64,000 bases of DNA from Patiria miniata (GCF_015706575.1 NW_024037058.1:2473754-2537753); one strand, 5' to 3'; positions 1-12,779 are shown, counted from the first letter of the stretch. Program-made: numbers and translations. The notes: generated from the letters alone by a model not told the origin.

Positions 1-3000
1 GCGGCAGTGTTGGGCCAACCTGGGGGTGAGTGAAAGATTATTATTTTCGGCGTCGAATGATACCATTTTTTAGTGATTATATTGTTGTAAAGGTGATTAA
101 TTAGGCTTGCGAAATGAGGTATGAAAACCCTTTTTTTCAATACTACCTGCACGTTTTGAGTGATCCTGACTACCTCGGGATATTGTTGGATACAATTTGT
201 CGATTCCTGGACTCTTGAAAAGTTATGCTTTCGAGCCGTACTATTCCCATCTCTGCAGGTTTCGTGGGCGATTTATATTTTGATGCGAAATATACGCGAA
301 AATTGCATGATTTTGGTCGGCAACGTCTAATTCGGATGACGTCACTCGTGTATGCAGTGTGTATTACTAACCGCCACTGTACATGTTCGTACGTGGGTGC
401 ATCGCGACCGATGTCGACAATAGGTTCCTACCCGTTACTTTGCATGTCGCATCAAGTACAAAACAAATACATCCCATGTGCATCTAGGCTATGCATTAGC
501 AAAGAATGTAGTATCCAGGCGCCACTTAATTCAGCGGTGTGTACAAAGTCTATGAGTGTCAAGTATGAGTGTGAAGAATCAAGAAAATTAATTTTCTAAG
601 TATTTCCTATGCCTAACAAAATTGGAAATAATTCTCACTTTAATCTCAGTCCCAGCTTCATGTCTTTTATTTAACATTTTTGCAATGACTAACCTAATTT
701 AATATTAGGTCTTTCCCTGTAAATGTACATGTATATTGATTGATTATAATTTTTCTCTCCTTTCTCTTTTCTTCAATATACCCTCTAGGTCAAGTACGCA
801 AAGTGATTTACCCATTTTCCCTGTCAAGATAGTTGGAGACAACATCCGCACTGGAAGATGAACATGACCAATTTCAATGGAACTCTATTATTTTACCATG
901 GATTGAACTTTACAATTTTTGTGGTACAACCAGATTTTGCATGTTTAATTCAATGACGTGTGATCAACAACTCATAAACTGATGAATCAGGCGTCGGGGA
1001 TTCTTACGCCATGTCGCATGGAACATTGCATGTATTGTTCGTTGATAAAAACCTGAGGAATAAGCACTTTCATGGTACATTTAATATGCGCCATCTTGTT
1101 CACATAGCAAGAAGAACAAGCATTGCTAGATGCGGACACATTTTGTAATGTACACATTTTGGAATGAACGCATGATGACTTGGAAGCACAAAAGGTTTTG
1201 TTTGATGACGTGTAGACTGCAACGCATGTAAATTTGCCTGGTAAGAAAAATGACGCATAACAGTGAAAAAAAATAATCAGTTCAATCAAATTTCTCTAAA
1301 TATCAACTTCCAGTTTTATTTCACAAATTAATGAATTTGTCAGTAGCCTTTATGCTGTATATTGAAAACCGATAATACAATACAAACCTCTGCGAACGAC
1401 TGTACACTGCACTCGACGTCCATATCGATGTTCTGAAAATACGCAGACTGCGTAACATTATGAACCAATGGCAACTTTGCTGATCGTCTGCGAGACAGTT
1501 TGCATCTGTCTGAGTTGTCGGCGACACTTCCAGATGAAATATTTCCATATTATCTGTTCTGGAGTTTTGGTCCCTTTTTTTTTGTTTCACTTTGCATTTC
1601 TTACGTTGAGATGGAAACTAGCCAGAACAGAATTGATTGCTTGTTAGTTTGTAACCATTGCAATCTTAAATATTTATTATTTGTTCTTATATGCCTGCAT
1701 TCTTACCCTTGTAATTATTAAGAAATACAATTTATTGTTATTGCTAAGGGCTGGTGCGGTTGAATAATCTTGCATCAAAACAAATTGCTGACACGTGGAA
1801 TTTTATAAGCTCGTGGTCTATACATGTCGCAAGAGTATAGTTACTATACATGTAAATGTACATTGCACATCAGTGTTTTCCAGATCATTAAAAACCTTAC
1901 CCAATAAAGAAAATGTGCCTTAATTTTCATGTTCACTTTTTTCAGATCTATATTTGTAAGTCATTCCATGTTGTGAGAAACTTTCATTTGTAAAGTTTTT
2001 TTTCTTGGAAACTGAAAGTGGTTCAAATATTAAAGTGTTTCAGTATACCTTAATGTTTAACTAAATGCAGCTGAAAGTATGTAATTGTGATTTCATGAAT
2101 AAAGTGTTTCCCAGAATTTCAGTCAAGAAAAGAGACGACTTGATTCTTTATACATGTTTTGTATTTGTTTTCAGGTTTATGTCCACTTTCCTACTTAAGA
2201 TAAAGCCAAAAATAAAGTTTATTTTGCGAATTTGTACTCCCCCACCCCTCCCAATAAATCCCCACAATGATTAAGAAATAGTTATTGCATTGCCAGCATA
2301 AACACTTAGTAGGACCCCCCCCCCAAAAAAAAACCGACGAAGTCTTATTTTTAATGGGTTTACATGAAACATCGTTTTACTTCCCTGTTTCGAAAAGACA
2401 CGCAACCAGTTTATTATAGTCGGGTGCCTTTACTCCGCGTTTACTTATTGTGATCCCGTGTACGTGTGGAGCAGGGCACGAAACCGCCGCGCACTTGCTT
2501 TCAGAGCGGTGTTATTTTCGCAACCTGGGCACTCGGAATAGACATCCTTTTTGAGTGATCCTGACTACCTCGGATACTCAAGAGAACCAAAGTTATAAAA
2601 TAAAGGTAGCTTAATAATGTCGCTTTTCATCAAATTGTCAAAACATTCTGCCCAACTTCGTTTGGTATAGATAAAAGGACGATTTTCACCGACCGTAAAT
2701 TCACCACAACAACGGTCATATTTCCTTCCCCATATTTCACAAAATAGTTGCTTAAAACTTAATTATTATCATTTAACAATTAAACTATACCCTTTTTAAT
2801 CTCTATTTCAAATAAAATCCTACTTTTAAAGACACGTTAAGCGGAAAATGAATTTCGAAGATTGGATCTCCTATCTCATGAATATTCATATTTCCAGTGT
2901 GTTCGTGCATACGCTGCAAATAAACGAAAGCACTTTCGGGCATGCTGCGCGCTGACTGTGCGGCATTTACGTCGACTTCAAATCTTAATTCCCAGATTTT

Positions 3001-3829
3001 TGCGTGCTGCGGCTTATACTCCGTGCAGCTTACACTCCGTGCAGCTTACATTCCGAAAATTACGGTACTTAAGGTCACAAATCTTCTACAATCCATCCAA
3101 AAAAACCTTCTTTTTTTTAATAGAAAATATTGATGTTCTCCATGATTTATTAGTTTTGGGCAGCTTACTGGAAACACAGGTATTTTTTCTTGGCCTGTTC
3201 CCTAATGTGGCGCACTTCGCACCTATCTGGTGAATTTTTCCCTTCAAATTTGGGAAGCAGTCTACATTTTGGTGTATATAAATTTATATAGTCCAGGACC
3301 CAGGGTCCTTTATTTTTGGAAATGCCCAAGTGCTTGGTGGGTATTTTTGGAAAGGTTACCATGGTGTTGGTAAGCACGCTTGTGATTATAGCAGGGGTGT
3401 GATTTGTCCGGATTTCTGGAATTTTAGTCAAACGTCTGTAGAATTTTATGCGGATTCCGGATTTTCAACGTTTTCTGTTTCCGTAATATCGCCCGAAAAC
3501 TTCTGGTGAAATATAGGCCCTAATTTTGGATAATGGATGGACTATATAATAAATGTACATCTATACAAGTAAATGTACAATAATACATGTACATCATGTC
3601 AACCGAAGTTCGTTGATTTTTCATTTTTGTCCAATCTCGTCCCTGTTACAGAGAGTTCCATAACTTGCATGTGTGGACAGTGAAGGGTATGAGTGAGATA
3701 CAGTGGAATATCAAACTGGCTTTTGGAATGTAGCGCATTTAGTGCATTGTGGTTTGATTTATGATGTGCTTACAAGTGTTGGCTTTTCTTTTCAATCAGT
3801 GTTAAAGCATCCACTTTGCACCAATACAG
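1..3829. other. Gene-free stretch upstream of the PP1 exons
   Basis: I recognise no coding exon here. PP1 residues that should precede the first visible exon (metal-binding GDYVDRG and RGNHE blocks) were looked for by eye and not found, so the region is either a long PP1 intron or intergenic DNA. It holds a short direct repeat (151-180 and 2548-2575), C-runs near 2310, and a CAGGGGTGTGA sequence at about 3392 that resembles one end of the hAT-like MITE at 9353-9525. A CT-rich tract followed by AG at 780-788 looks like a splice acceptor but leads to no known protein. Confidence 0.5.
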
Positions 3830-4053
3830 GTTTGTCACCAGACCTACAGGCAATGGAACAAATAAGACGCATCATGCGGCCAACAGATGTCCCAGACCAG
3901 GGCCTTCTCTGTGATCTACTTTGGTCAGACCCTGACAAAGAGACAAGTGGCTGGGGAGAAAATGACAGGGGTGTATCTTTCACATTTGGGCCTGAAATAG
4001 TCTCTAAATTTCTTAGTAGACATGACTTGGATCTCATCTGCAGAGCACATCAG
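3830..4053 (+). CDS. ppp1cb: PP1-beta catalytic subunit, antepenultimate coding exon
   Basis: This exon encodes the middle of the serine/threonine phosphatase PP1 catalytic core, starting within the metal-site Gly-Gly and LSPDLQ and ending at the RAHQ motif. Visible landmarks are [20 protein letters not shown], the [14 protein letters not shown] block with the phosphate-contacting Arg (Arg221 in vertebrate numbering), and the ICRAH metal ligand His (His248). It starts in phase 1 after a clear acceptor (caatacag) and ends CAG|gtaagg. PP1 removes phosphate from Ser/Thr in many complexes set by regulatory subunits in nucleus and cytoplasm. The reading frame is intact and almost identical to animal PP1. 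Earlier exons are not in the window. Confidence 0.95.
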
Positions 4054-4084
4054 GTAAGGTCTGCATTTTTACACTTCTGTTTAA

Positions 4085-4762
4085 AGGGAATATACAACAT
4101 TTGCAAACATCGAAAGACAAAACTACCAAATTATTATGAAATAACTCACTGGACTGTTTGTGAATGACAGTCTGAAGCATTCTGTAAAATCATGGCACCT
4201 GGTGCGCTCTCATTTTCAAGAAAAGTGGTATTTTTGTATCAATTTCAAACACTGGTCGGCCGACCAACTTTGGGGAAAACACTGCCTTTTTACAAACACT
4301 GTGCCCAATTTATATTTAGTTGGTCCGCATTTTGTTTGCAATCAGGTAAAAGCCAGCTAGACTGGTTCCCTGACCTTACAATTCTCTGACCTCTATAAAT
4401 TGCTCCGTTTCATCTTAAGTGGGTTCAGGGAACCAGACCACTGGAACATGATGGGTTTTCTTGGTTTTTGGGCTTCTACGAACACAAAAACTTCAAACAA
4501 GTCATTGTAACAATACAAGATACAAGAAGAACATTGTTAATACAAGATACTGCTTATAACAAGCAAAATTATAGGTCCCAAGTCTTTCTTTTTCTTGGTT
4601 TTCCATTACTGTTAATACAAGGTGCGTGTTAGGACAAGGAAATTCATAAAGTCCCAAGGACCTTGTTATAAAGGTATTCGACTGTATTTGCTATAAAAAA
4701 ATAACCCCCCAAATCCAACCATTTCTGAAAATTACAGCAAAAGCAAATATTGTATATTCCCT
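4085..4762. mobile_element. TTAA-flanked MITE, AGGGAATATACAAC family, copy 1
   Basis: Terminal inverted repeats (AGGGAATATACAACATTTGC on the left, matched on the right) lie between TTAA at 4081-4084 and 4763-4766. It sits in a PP1 intron. A central palindrome, CTGGTCGGCCGACCA, is at about 4252-4266. TTAA duplication is typical of piggyBac and Kolobok elements; there is no coding capacity. The copy is longer than the other three because a pogo-like piece is inserted at 4516-4684. Confidence 0.85.
4516..4684. mobile_element. Small pogo/Tigger-like insertion inside the TTAA MITE
   Basis: Compared with the uninterrupted copy at 41006-41521, copy 1 gains this segment between two TA dinucleotides (4514-4515 and 4685-4686). 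Its right end reads ATTCGACTG then TA, so the outward reading is CAGTCGAAT, as in the MITE at 10220-10406. CAGT ends with TA duplication point to the pogo branch of Tc1/mariner. The left end is diverged. Confidence 0.55.
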
Positions 4763-4812
4763 TTAAAGATCAGTCACTTTAATGTGGTCTCAATAGTCAC
4801 TTTAACATATTG

Positions 4813-4943
4813 CCTCTGTACTAAGGAGGTCACACTTTGTTTACGTGCCTGCTTTCCTATGGTGCTCAGTGGACCGTGGACCCCCCACTGGCTGCACAGG
4901 AAAGTGCACATGTAAACAAAGTGTGACGCCATCAGTACAGAGG
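4813..4943. repeat. 131-bp foldback repeat
   Basis: CCTCTGTACT and a GTCACACTTTGTTTAC arm face the inverted AAACAAAGTGTGAC and AGTACAGAGG, giving arms of about 45 bp round a short loop. It lies in the last-but-one PP1 intron. The structure fits a non-autonomous DNA element; no clear target duplication was seen. Confidence 0.65.
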
Positions 4944-5112
4944 GTTATTGTTTTGTGCTAAATTTGTACATGCCCGCAATGCGTGCACGACGCACGTTTC
5001 GATTTACGATACGCTTATAACAGGTTTTTCTTTCCACAGGTTTTTCTTTTTTAAATACAAAATACAGGCTGTTGTAAGTTACTTTTAGAGTTGTAACATT
5101 TTGGTTTGTTAA

Positions 5113-5577
<465 letters not shown>

Positions 5578-5795
5578 TAGTATATCTCCCACCAGCCTTA
5601 ATTTCAAAGCTACACTCAGTAGATTTGTTCAGAGTATTTAAATGAAAGCAAAAGCTTTGGATTCAACAAACTGGTGGAATTGTTGTTATAAAAAAAACCC
5701 TACTTTTCAGTTCATCCATTTTTGTTGGGGGTTAATGTATGTAACAAGCAAATATTAGTAAATTTATAATCAGTATTCATTGCTGTGTTATCCAG

Positions 5796-5900
5796 ATTCT
5801 CAAACCTGCAGACAAGAAGAAATTTCCCTATGGTGGCCTGAACTCCGGACGACCCGTAACTCCACCAAGAGGAGCAGGCAAGAATAAGGGCAAAAAATAA
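5796..5900 (+). CDS. ppp1cb: PP1-beta catalytic subunit, last coding exon and C-tail
   Basis: Thirty-four codons and TAA follow acceptor ttatccag, starting ILKPADKKK. The tail holds [14 protein letters not shown], whose TPPR is the conserved Cdk phosphorylation site (Thr316 in beta, Thr320 in alpha). The spacing [14 protein letters not shown] matches the beta isoform rather than alpha (GQFSGLNPGGRPITPPR), which is why I call PP1-beta. The last residues GAGKNKGKK are Lys-rich as in other invertebrate PP1. With the two preceding exons this completes the C-terminal half of the enzyme with no disruption, so the gene is probably functional. Confidence 0.95.
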   Translation: MLKPADKKKFPYGGLNSGRPVTPPRGAGKNKGKK

Positions 5901-6279
5901 ATGGAAAGTAGTAGCTTTTCATATAGGGTCCACCTAACCATCCTAAGGAATTTGAGGTTAAATTGTTGTGAATTTTAAATCACCCTTAAATGTCGTTAAA
6001 TGAAAGAATTCGAAGGGCACACCCAAAATTTAAAAATCTAAAGACTATACTCATACATAGTGAGCTTTTTTTTCACAGAGAAATATCAGGGGCCACTTCT
6101 ACATGGCTTCAGAAATCAGCTTAGGAGTCGCAAGCAATATAAATTACTTGATGTGCTGGCAGATAACCTGTGAGCAAAACTGGTATAATTTGTTTGTTCG
6201 CCTAGCCTCTGTTTAATTAGACTTACAAATACAATGTCATATTCGGAGGAAAATGCATATTTTTAGTCTGAATAATAAA
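5901..6279 (+). other. ppp1cb: Probable start of the PP1 3' untranslated region
   Basis: Non-coding sequence directly after the PP1 stop codon. The first canonical AATAAA is at 6274-6279 and is a candidate polyadenylation signal. The true 3' end may lie further on, since more AATAAA-like signals occur downstream (for example near 11585). Confidence 0.35.
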
Positions 6280-8490
6280 ACAATGTAAAATTTTAAACTG
6301 ATATTTGACTTGATGTAGGTTGTACAAACACAAAACACTGTGAATAAGGTTTAACATGCACTGTGAACGATTGTTTTCAAAAGTCAAGCCTCCTTGCAGT
6401 ATTTCAACTCAGGAATTCCCAACAAAGATGAACTCAGTTGACTTTAACCTAGAATGATTAATAATTTGATCGCTCAAAAGCTTTGAGTTGAGTGACTTTT
6501 TCAAGTGTTTGTATGCATTTCAGATCCAACCTACGTTACATGTCGAAGAAGCTTGTAAAAATAGTGGAGAGTGATGTTTTGCCCCCCCCCCCCCCGCCCC
6601 TTTTTTATCACTGTCCCGATATTTTTTTTAATGTACAGGTTACCCTTTGGTTAATTGTTGATGTAATGTACTTGTATTAGAATTATTGTGCAGTTGCACA
6701 AACATGCATTTGTCTGTGTCCTTGCTATACTCTTTAAGGCGCAAAGACTCTTATAAATGCCCTGTGATGTCTCATTCTTGTCATATGAGGCTGTGGATCC
6801 ATGTATATGACAAGTTGTTCACCTTGCTGTACACATTGATGTGCAAGGTCATGCCTCTACATTGTCAAAATACATTTAACATGCTTTTCATTAATTGCCC
6901 AACAAAGTATAGTATGTTGACATGGCAATTTTGTTTTAATCTTGGGTGTTTATTTTAGTATATTTGTCAAGAAATTTTGGATTTTTGTGCAACTGGACAC
7001 CTGCACATTTGCCATTGAAGTAATGAGGTTATTCTGGGTGTTGGCACAGTGACAGGATCACATAGTAGCATGGCAAACACTCACTCCTGGATGGTGGTTT
7101 CTTTCATTTTGTATGTTTATAGTGGTTAGCACCATCGTTATGCAGTAGTAGATACAAATATCCTACTGCTGAAAAAAAAACTGCTTCTTTTGTGCTCTTG
7201 TTAATCAGTGCAAATGGCTGAATCAGTTGCTAAGCATGAAGAATGATTCATTGTCAAAAATAATACTTCATGCCCGTGCTAATAGTAATGGTCTTTTGTG
7301 TTGTAAAAAACAAGGTTGCCACTGTTCTGTATACATGTAATGATCAAAATCCATCCTATATTCTGAGCAGCTTATAGAGAATTGAATCCACTGATGAGAC
7401 ACATTCAAATACCTTAACATCTACAACACCTTACCCCCAACCTTGGTAGTTTGCTTGAAACTTTGAAAAAAGGATTGGGGGCACTTGTAGCTTGCATTAA
7501 GGTGGGTTTTCTGTGCGAGTCCTCATCATTTTGCTCCTTTGATCATTTTGCTCTTTTGGAGGGGGTCTTTTATCAAATCTGTGCTTTTATTCAATAGTAT
7601 TTAGGATGGATATTTCTTACAGAAGATCCCTTTAAATTAGTCCCCCAAAAAAGGCCAACAACATACAGTTCTGTTGGATTGGCAGTAAGTTTTTTTTGGT
7701 AACTCACATTACAAGAAAAGGACATGGCAAACATTTAAATACCCTGCATTCGAAAGTTTCCTCATATGCTGCCATTTTAGTTTTAAAATTTAGAAAAACA
7801 AACAATCGTGAAACCTTCAGAGGGATACATTTTGGTAACTCACGTCAAGGTCACTCACATACAGTTTCTCCGCCAATCTTTGGTGCAAGATAAAACATAA
7901 ACAACTCTTTCAGCATAAAATAATATGAACCTTTCTCTATGCCTTAAAAACAAGAACATACAATAACATCTGCATGTTACATGTAAAAAGACAAAGTGCA
8001 AAATTGACTTCCTAAAATCCATAATTTTAGCCCCCAAAAAAGAGCAGTTTTGACAAAAAAAATAAACTTGACATATTTCACCTTGCTGCCAAATCACTCA
8101 AATCAAAGGTCTTGTCCCTTGATACCACATTTGAAGTTGTGATGTTGGTAGTTTTGAAGATTATATAAATTAGCTGTTTTTCAGCCATGTCTACTTTCTC
8201 ATGGAATTGCCCATGTGTTTTATGTTCCTGATTTTCTCTATATCTATATGTTGTGGAGACATATCCTGAAAAAAACCCACAACTTTTTAGGTATACTCTG
8301 AACAACTTTCCTTTACAAATCGTATGTACTGTGTGTCTGCTTTTAGAACATTATTTCATGGAAATTATAGGTACAAGTGCACGCACATTATTTTAACTGT
8401 TTATCAACCTTAAAGTCCTCGGAGAGTATCAATTTTTACAAAACCCATCATAATGTCTACCTTTATAGAAGAGCTCAGCAGAGGTTTGTG
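6280..8490. other. Gene-free AT-rich DNA
   Basis: I see no exon, RNA gene or clear element here. There is a C-run at 6583-6597 and several A/T runs. Short open frames lack protein-like composition or splice sites. Confidence 0.5.
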
Positions 8491-8492
8491 TG

Positions 8493-8682
8493 CATTTGTT
8501 TATGGTGTAAATCGAGGACACGCACTGTAACAACATGGATGAAGTGAGGACAGGAACCAAATCGAGGACTCCTCGGTTAGAAATCGTGTACAAAACCAAT
8601 GAGAGCTGTTGCAAAAAAGTATAAACAAAGGAAAAGGGAAGAGGAACAATAGAAAATCCTCACTTTACACCATAAACAAATG
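8493..8682. mobile_element. Short TIR element (MITE-like)
   Basis: CATTTGTTTATGGTGTAAA at the left is repeated inverted at the right (TTTACACCATAAACAAATG), each followed inward by a GAGGA motif. Inside there is a second GAGGACTCC copy. About 190 bp, non-coding. Confidence 0.6.
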
Positions 8683-8715
8683 TATGTCTGCGTGTGTGAG
8701 TTTTTCTTAGTCACT

Positions 8716-9032
8716 ATGTGGACATATGAGCAAAAGATGTCCACATAATGCAGGTTGTGTTGACGTAATGTGGACTAAGCTGTGTCCACATAACGTTTCG
8801 CCCTCTCTGGAAAACAGGTTTAAGGTTATCGGTCACACAATGAAGAGAAACATTCAAGGAAATCAACAAAAAAAAATTTGGGTTACGGTCGCAGAATGAA
8901 GAGAAACATTCAAGGAAATCAAAACAAATATAAAATATTGGGGTTGAAAGAGTTTTCACAGTTTCGGTAAAGTAATTTTTTGTGTACCGAGTTTTCTTAA
9001 CTACACGAAAACAAAGGAATGTCCACATAGCG
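8716..9032. repeat. ATGTGGAC-rich repeat with a local duplication
   Basis: CTATGTGGACAT near 8716 and its inverse near 9020-9031 could be the ends of one element; GTCCACAT or its inverse recurs at least three more times inside. A roughly 30-bp segment (AATGAAGAGAAACATTCAAG and following bases) is directly duplicated at about 8838 and 8895. Confidence 0.4.
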
Positions 9033-9352
9033 TATGTAAAACGAACATGGGTGTGTGTGCTTGTGTGTGTGTTGGGGCCCATTATGTTCATGCAAATACT
9101 GTGCGCAGTCACAAATAATCATGGTCTTCAAATTTTATTGTACTGATTTGTGTGAAGACTGTTGTCCACTTTTTCCAGAACTAAAATAAACGTTTTTGGG
9201 ATGTACTCACTGATCTCTATTAGAAGCGTTTTTCTAATCACACTGTATTGCCTTGCATTCTCTACTACCTGGGCAATATGAACTTAAGATATTGGCTGGT
9301 GTTATTACTTAAAATAAAGTCAGGAGAACATTTGACATACAGCAGGGGTGTG

Positions 9353-9525
9353 AAATCTCAGCTTAAAAGCTGATTTCAGCTATTTTTTAGTTTTGGATTC
9401 AACTTTTTTCAGCTTTTTCCCTCACTTGCTGTGTACAAATGTATAGGAGATTTCCAAAGTTCAGCCTTTTTACACCTTTTTCAGATGTTTTCAGCTATTT
9501 TTATCAGTGGTCACTCACATCCCTG
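9353..9525. mobile_element. hAT-like MITE
   Basis: Starts CAGGGGTGTGA and ends TCACATCCCTG, the terminal sequence typical of hAT elements. Flanks share ATACAG, possibly a remnant of the target duplication. The inside is rich in AGCTGA/TCAGCT words. Length 173 bp, no coding. Confidence 0.6.
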
Positions 9526-9844
9526 ATACAGGTCGTGAATACTTTCTGTTTTCATGATACATGTACTTGAAAGGGTACGGTCTTTAAAGTAAAAGTGTTG
9601 ATTTCATGGCGAATAATTAAGGAATACAGTAGGTTGTGCAGCTGTAACTAGCTGTTATATTTCATGGTATCCAAAATTACATGACCTGAAGAAGACAACA
9701 ATGGGGGCACTACTGGAACCATTTGTTGCTGTCCGTTGCTGTGGCATTATTTGAAAGTTGCTGCGGCCCTCCACCCTATCTCGGAGAAGTGCAGTTAACA
9801 AAGTATTAGTGTATGAATTCATTGCTGATAAAAATTGCCGGCAC

Positions 9845-10218
9845 AATTGCAGAATACCCCGCCACTCGATCTATCCACCTCGTAGCCGGCTACGATCTAT
9901 CCACCTCGTAGCCGGCTACGAGGTCATGGTTGGTTGACCTCAATAAACATCCTCAGCGCTACTTGTATGTACTATGGCGTCATGCTCCATTGCACTCCCA
10001 CTTCGTAACCGCGTAGCCGCCAACAGGGTAGTTGGTTTGGACTTAGAATTTTTTCAGCAACTCCCATTCCTTTTGTGTTGCTTCGTTCTCAAATAATGGA
10101 CCCCCACTCAGTATCCGCGTAGCTGGCATGGACTTGCATTGTTTCTTTTCCAGTGATTCCAACCTCGTAGCCAGAGAATTTAGGGGTGTATTTCCGAGTG
10201 GCGGGGTATTCTGCAATT
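9845..10218. mobile_element. MITE with 24-bp TIRs and a GTAGCCGGCTAC palindrome
   Basis: The first 24 bases (AATTGCAGAATACCCCGCCA and then CTCG) are repeated inverted at 10195-10218. Near the left end a roughly 23-bp unit containing CTCGTAGCCGGCTACGA is duplicated. Related CTCGTAGCC words recur to the right. Non-coding. Confidence 0.75.
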
Positions 10219-10219
10219 A

Positions 10220-10406
10220 CAGTCGAATCTCGTTAGTACAAACTCTGTTAATACAAAATTCTGGTTATAACAAACATAAATCCTTAGTCCCGACTGTGCA
10301 TTTATGTGCACAATGAATGGGACTGATGTTCCTCTTAATACACAATTCTGATATAACAAACAATTTGGCTAGGTCCGAACGAGTTTGTATTAATGAGACT
10401 CGACTG
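10220..10406. mobile_element. Pogo/Tigger-like MITE, 187 bp
   Basis: CAGTCGAATCTCGTTAGTAC at the left and the inverse at the right (TTAATGAGACTCGACTG), each bounded by TA (10218-10219 and 10407-10408). CAGT termini plus TA duplication are the pogo/Tigger signature. It directly abuts the MITE ending at 10218. Confidence 0.75.
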
Positions 10407-10679
10407 TACTCCCCATTGCCCCACCTCGTGACTTGAGGAATCTAGCATTAACTGGATGTTTAAATTCAAAGACCTGTCATTTACTGTTAGTATTAAAAGA
10501 AAAATGAGGGGGTTGTTGTTATGCCTTGCTGGTCTATATGTATTAGGAGATGGCTACAAAACAACCAAGGAATATATTTCTCATGCAGGGTAGCTCCCAT
10601 TTGAAGACTACAGCTTCCATGACACTGTCTTTTGGCTTCATTCCAAGTATCAGCAAATTGGCTGTAGCCCCGGTGACTG

Positions 10680-10852
10680 CTCTATGTTCCGACACCCCTA
10701 TGTTCCGACAACCTAGATTGTGTTACTCCCGGTTAGGGTTAGGGTTAGGAATAGGAATATGTGCAGTCCGACAACCTAGATTGTGTTACTCCCGGTTAGG
10801 GTTAGGAATAGGAATATGTGCAGTCGGAACATAGGGGTGTCGGAACATAGAG
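10680..10852. repeat. TIR repeat with two tandem units carrying TTAGGG
   Basis: CTCTATGTTCCGACACCCCT at the left is matched by its inverse at 10830-10852. Between them lie two direct copies (10707-10768 and 10769-10825) of a unit that begins ACAACCTAGATTGTGTTACT and includes GGTTAGGGTTAGG. The first copy has one extra TTAGGG step. Confidence 0.7.
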
Positions 10853-11930
10853 GTGTAACCGTAGCCCCTAGTGTAAAATTCTTAACGTGTTACCAGGCTT
10901 TTACTAGAAGCTGTTCTGTTTGTAAGCATCACCTGCTCTGGCAGGGACCACCTTATTGGGAAGTTTTCTATTGTTTGTAGCGATCATGTTTTTGGTCCTT
11001 CCAACTTGTGACTAGTACATGTATAATGGCCACGACAATTCCGAAACAAGTATATGTATGTGTCTTTTTTTAAAGGGGGGGGGGGGATGGATTTCTTTTC
11101 ATCTTTATTTGGGCTAAGGAAAAGAATATAATATCCGCCTCTTTTATTGTTAGAACTGAAGGTAGATTTCATCTGAAAAGATAGATTGGTTTTATAGTAA
11201 GCAAAAATTTACAAATGTACAATTGATAAGCATGTATTTTCACGGACAGTATGTTAGTTGGTCATTCTAGGTTCAACAGTGATGGATATTTTCTTATAAT
11301 TTGGTATGAGTAAAGCTTGATATCCTATAAGATGCAAAAAGAAAAAAAACCTTTACCACCAAAATGTTACCCTTATGTTTGTTGTTATAGGTTGCGTATG
11401 TATGGTTGTATGCAAATAAAGTGATGTAATGTGTAATGTATGTAGAGGCGTGAATTTAAACAGCTGGTATTAATTGTAAGTTATTTTTTTAAAAATCGAA
11501 GCTTTTGTGAAGTGTAAAATACAAAAGCCTATCAAGTCCAAAACCTATCAGGCTATTTATTCACTGATGTAAACATATGACTTGAAATAAAGTAGCTTTG
11601 TTATTTAGAATGGCATGCTGGAGTCAGATGTGTACTTTTAGATATTATTATTATTATGTATTCATGCCACATAAAAAATATACATCACAATCAAGATGGG
11701 CATTCCATTGGGAAAACAAAAGCAATACAAATCACAATGTTCGAGGACCTGTCATCCCACATCCAGATGCGAAAATAAAATTTTAAATGAAACATTGCAC
11801 ATTATAAAAGACTTAAAAAATTTAAACAAGATAAACAAAATAAAATTAGGACAAGACAAGACAACAAAACAGGACACCACAGACGAGACGGGACACGACA
11901 GGACACGACAGGACACGACAAACATTCCAT
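10853..11930. other. Gene-free AT-rich DNA
   Basis: Nothing coding is recognised. Near the right end a 10-bp unit (GGACACGACA) is repeated about three times at 11888-11920, next to the minisatellite that follows. Confidence 0.5.
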
Positions 11931-11931
11931 T

Positions 11932-12090
11932 CCCTCGAAATATTATTTCGTTCCCTCGAAATATTATTTCGTTCCCTCGAAATAATTATTTCGTTCCCTC
12001 GAAATATTATTTCGTTCTCTCGAAATATTATTTCGTTCCCTCGAAATAATTATTTCGTTCCCTCGAAATGTTAATTCGTTCCCTCGAAAT
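11932..12090 (-). repeat. Minisatellite, CGTTCCCTCGAAATAATTATTT unit (left arm)
   Basis: About seven copies of a 19-22 bp unit, TTCCCTCGAAATAATTATT with small length changes. The same unit appears inverted at 19353-19640. The flank just inside (ATACGGACGCCCGG and onward) is homologous, inverted, to the inner flank of the other array. Confidence 0.9.
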
Positions 12091-12779
12091 AATTATACGG
12101 ACGCCCGGATTGACCATTCGCATTTCAGGCGGTCTGAATTCATTACATTTTGCAAGTATCAATCCGTGCTATAATGGATCAACTGTACCGTAGCCCATAT
12201 TTACTGAACCACCTAACTATAAATCCTTTTGTCATACCTCTTTCTTTATACTGTATTTTCATTGGCCCAGGACGATCACCTGACCGGGCGAGAAATATGC
12301 ATTGCTTGGCACACTCCCGTTGTATATCGCATTGTGATATCACATGCATGTAGACTAGTCCCCGCCCCACAGTCCAAACCATTATGCGCGGACCGCGTTT
12401 AAACCAGACTATACTTGTACTCACTGGTACCCCGCAGTACTTTCACGTTCCACAATATAATGTATAGCAGTGAGGGAGCAGTGCATTTGCAGACGATATT
12501 TACTTTAATTTGGCGGCCAGCGACTGCATCGTTGTCACTACAAACCAGGTTTTTATTCATTGACCCTACCACTATAAAATATGCCAGGGGATAAGATTTT
12601 TTTTTTATTAAACTTGTAAAACCTTTACCCCAAATTTCCCTGAACTTAAGCTTGTCTTAATGCCCCTACATCTATATATGTTGAAAGAATTTTTTTCAAA
12701 GATTCCTTCAGTTTGCCACCCTTAATTTCCCTTAGAAAAAAAACAAGTAAAACACATCATCAAGACAAAGGTGTGACAA

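Noticed and set aside
1-860. A possible terminal exon pair (1-25 joined to 789-860, reading QSDLPIFPVKIVGDNIRTGR before a stop)
   Set aside because: The splice-like borders are acceptable, but the first piece is only 25 bases, no family is recognised, and all three frames end soon. It would also put a gene end inside what may be a PP1 intron.
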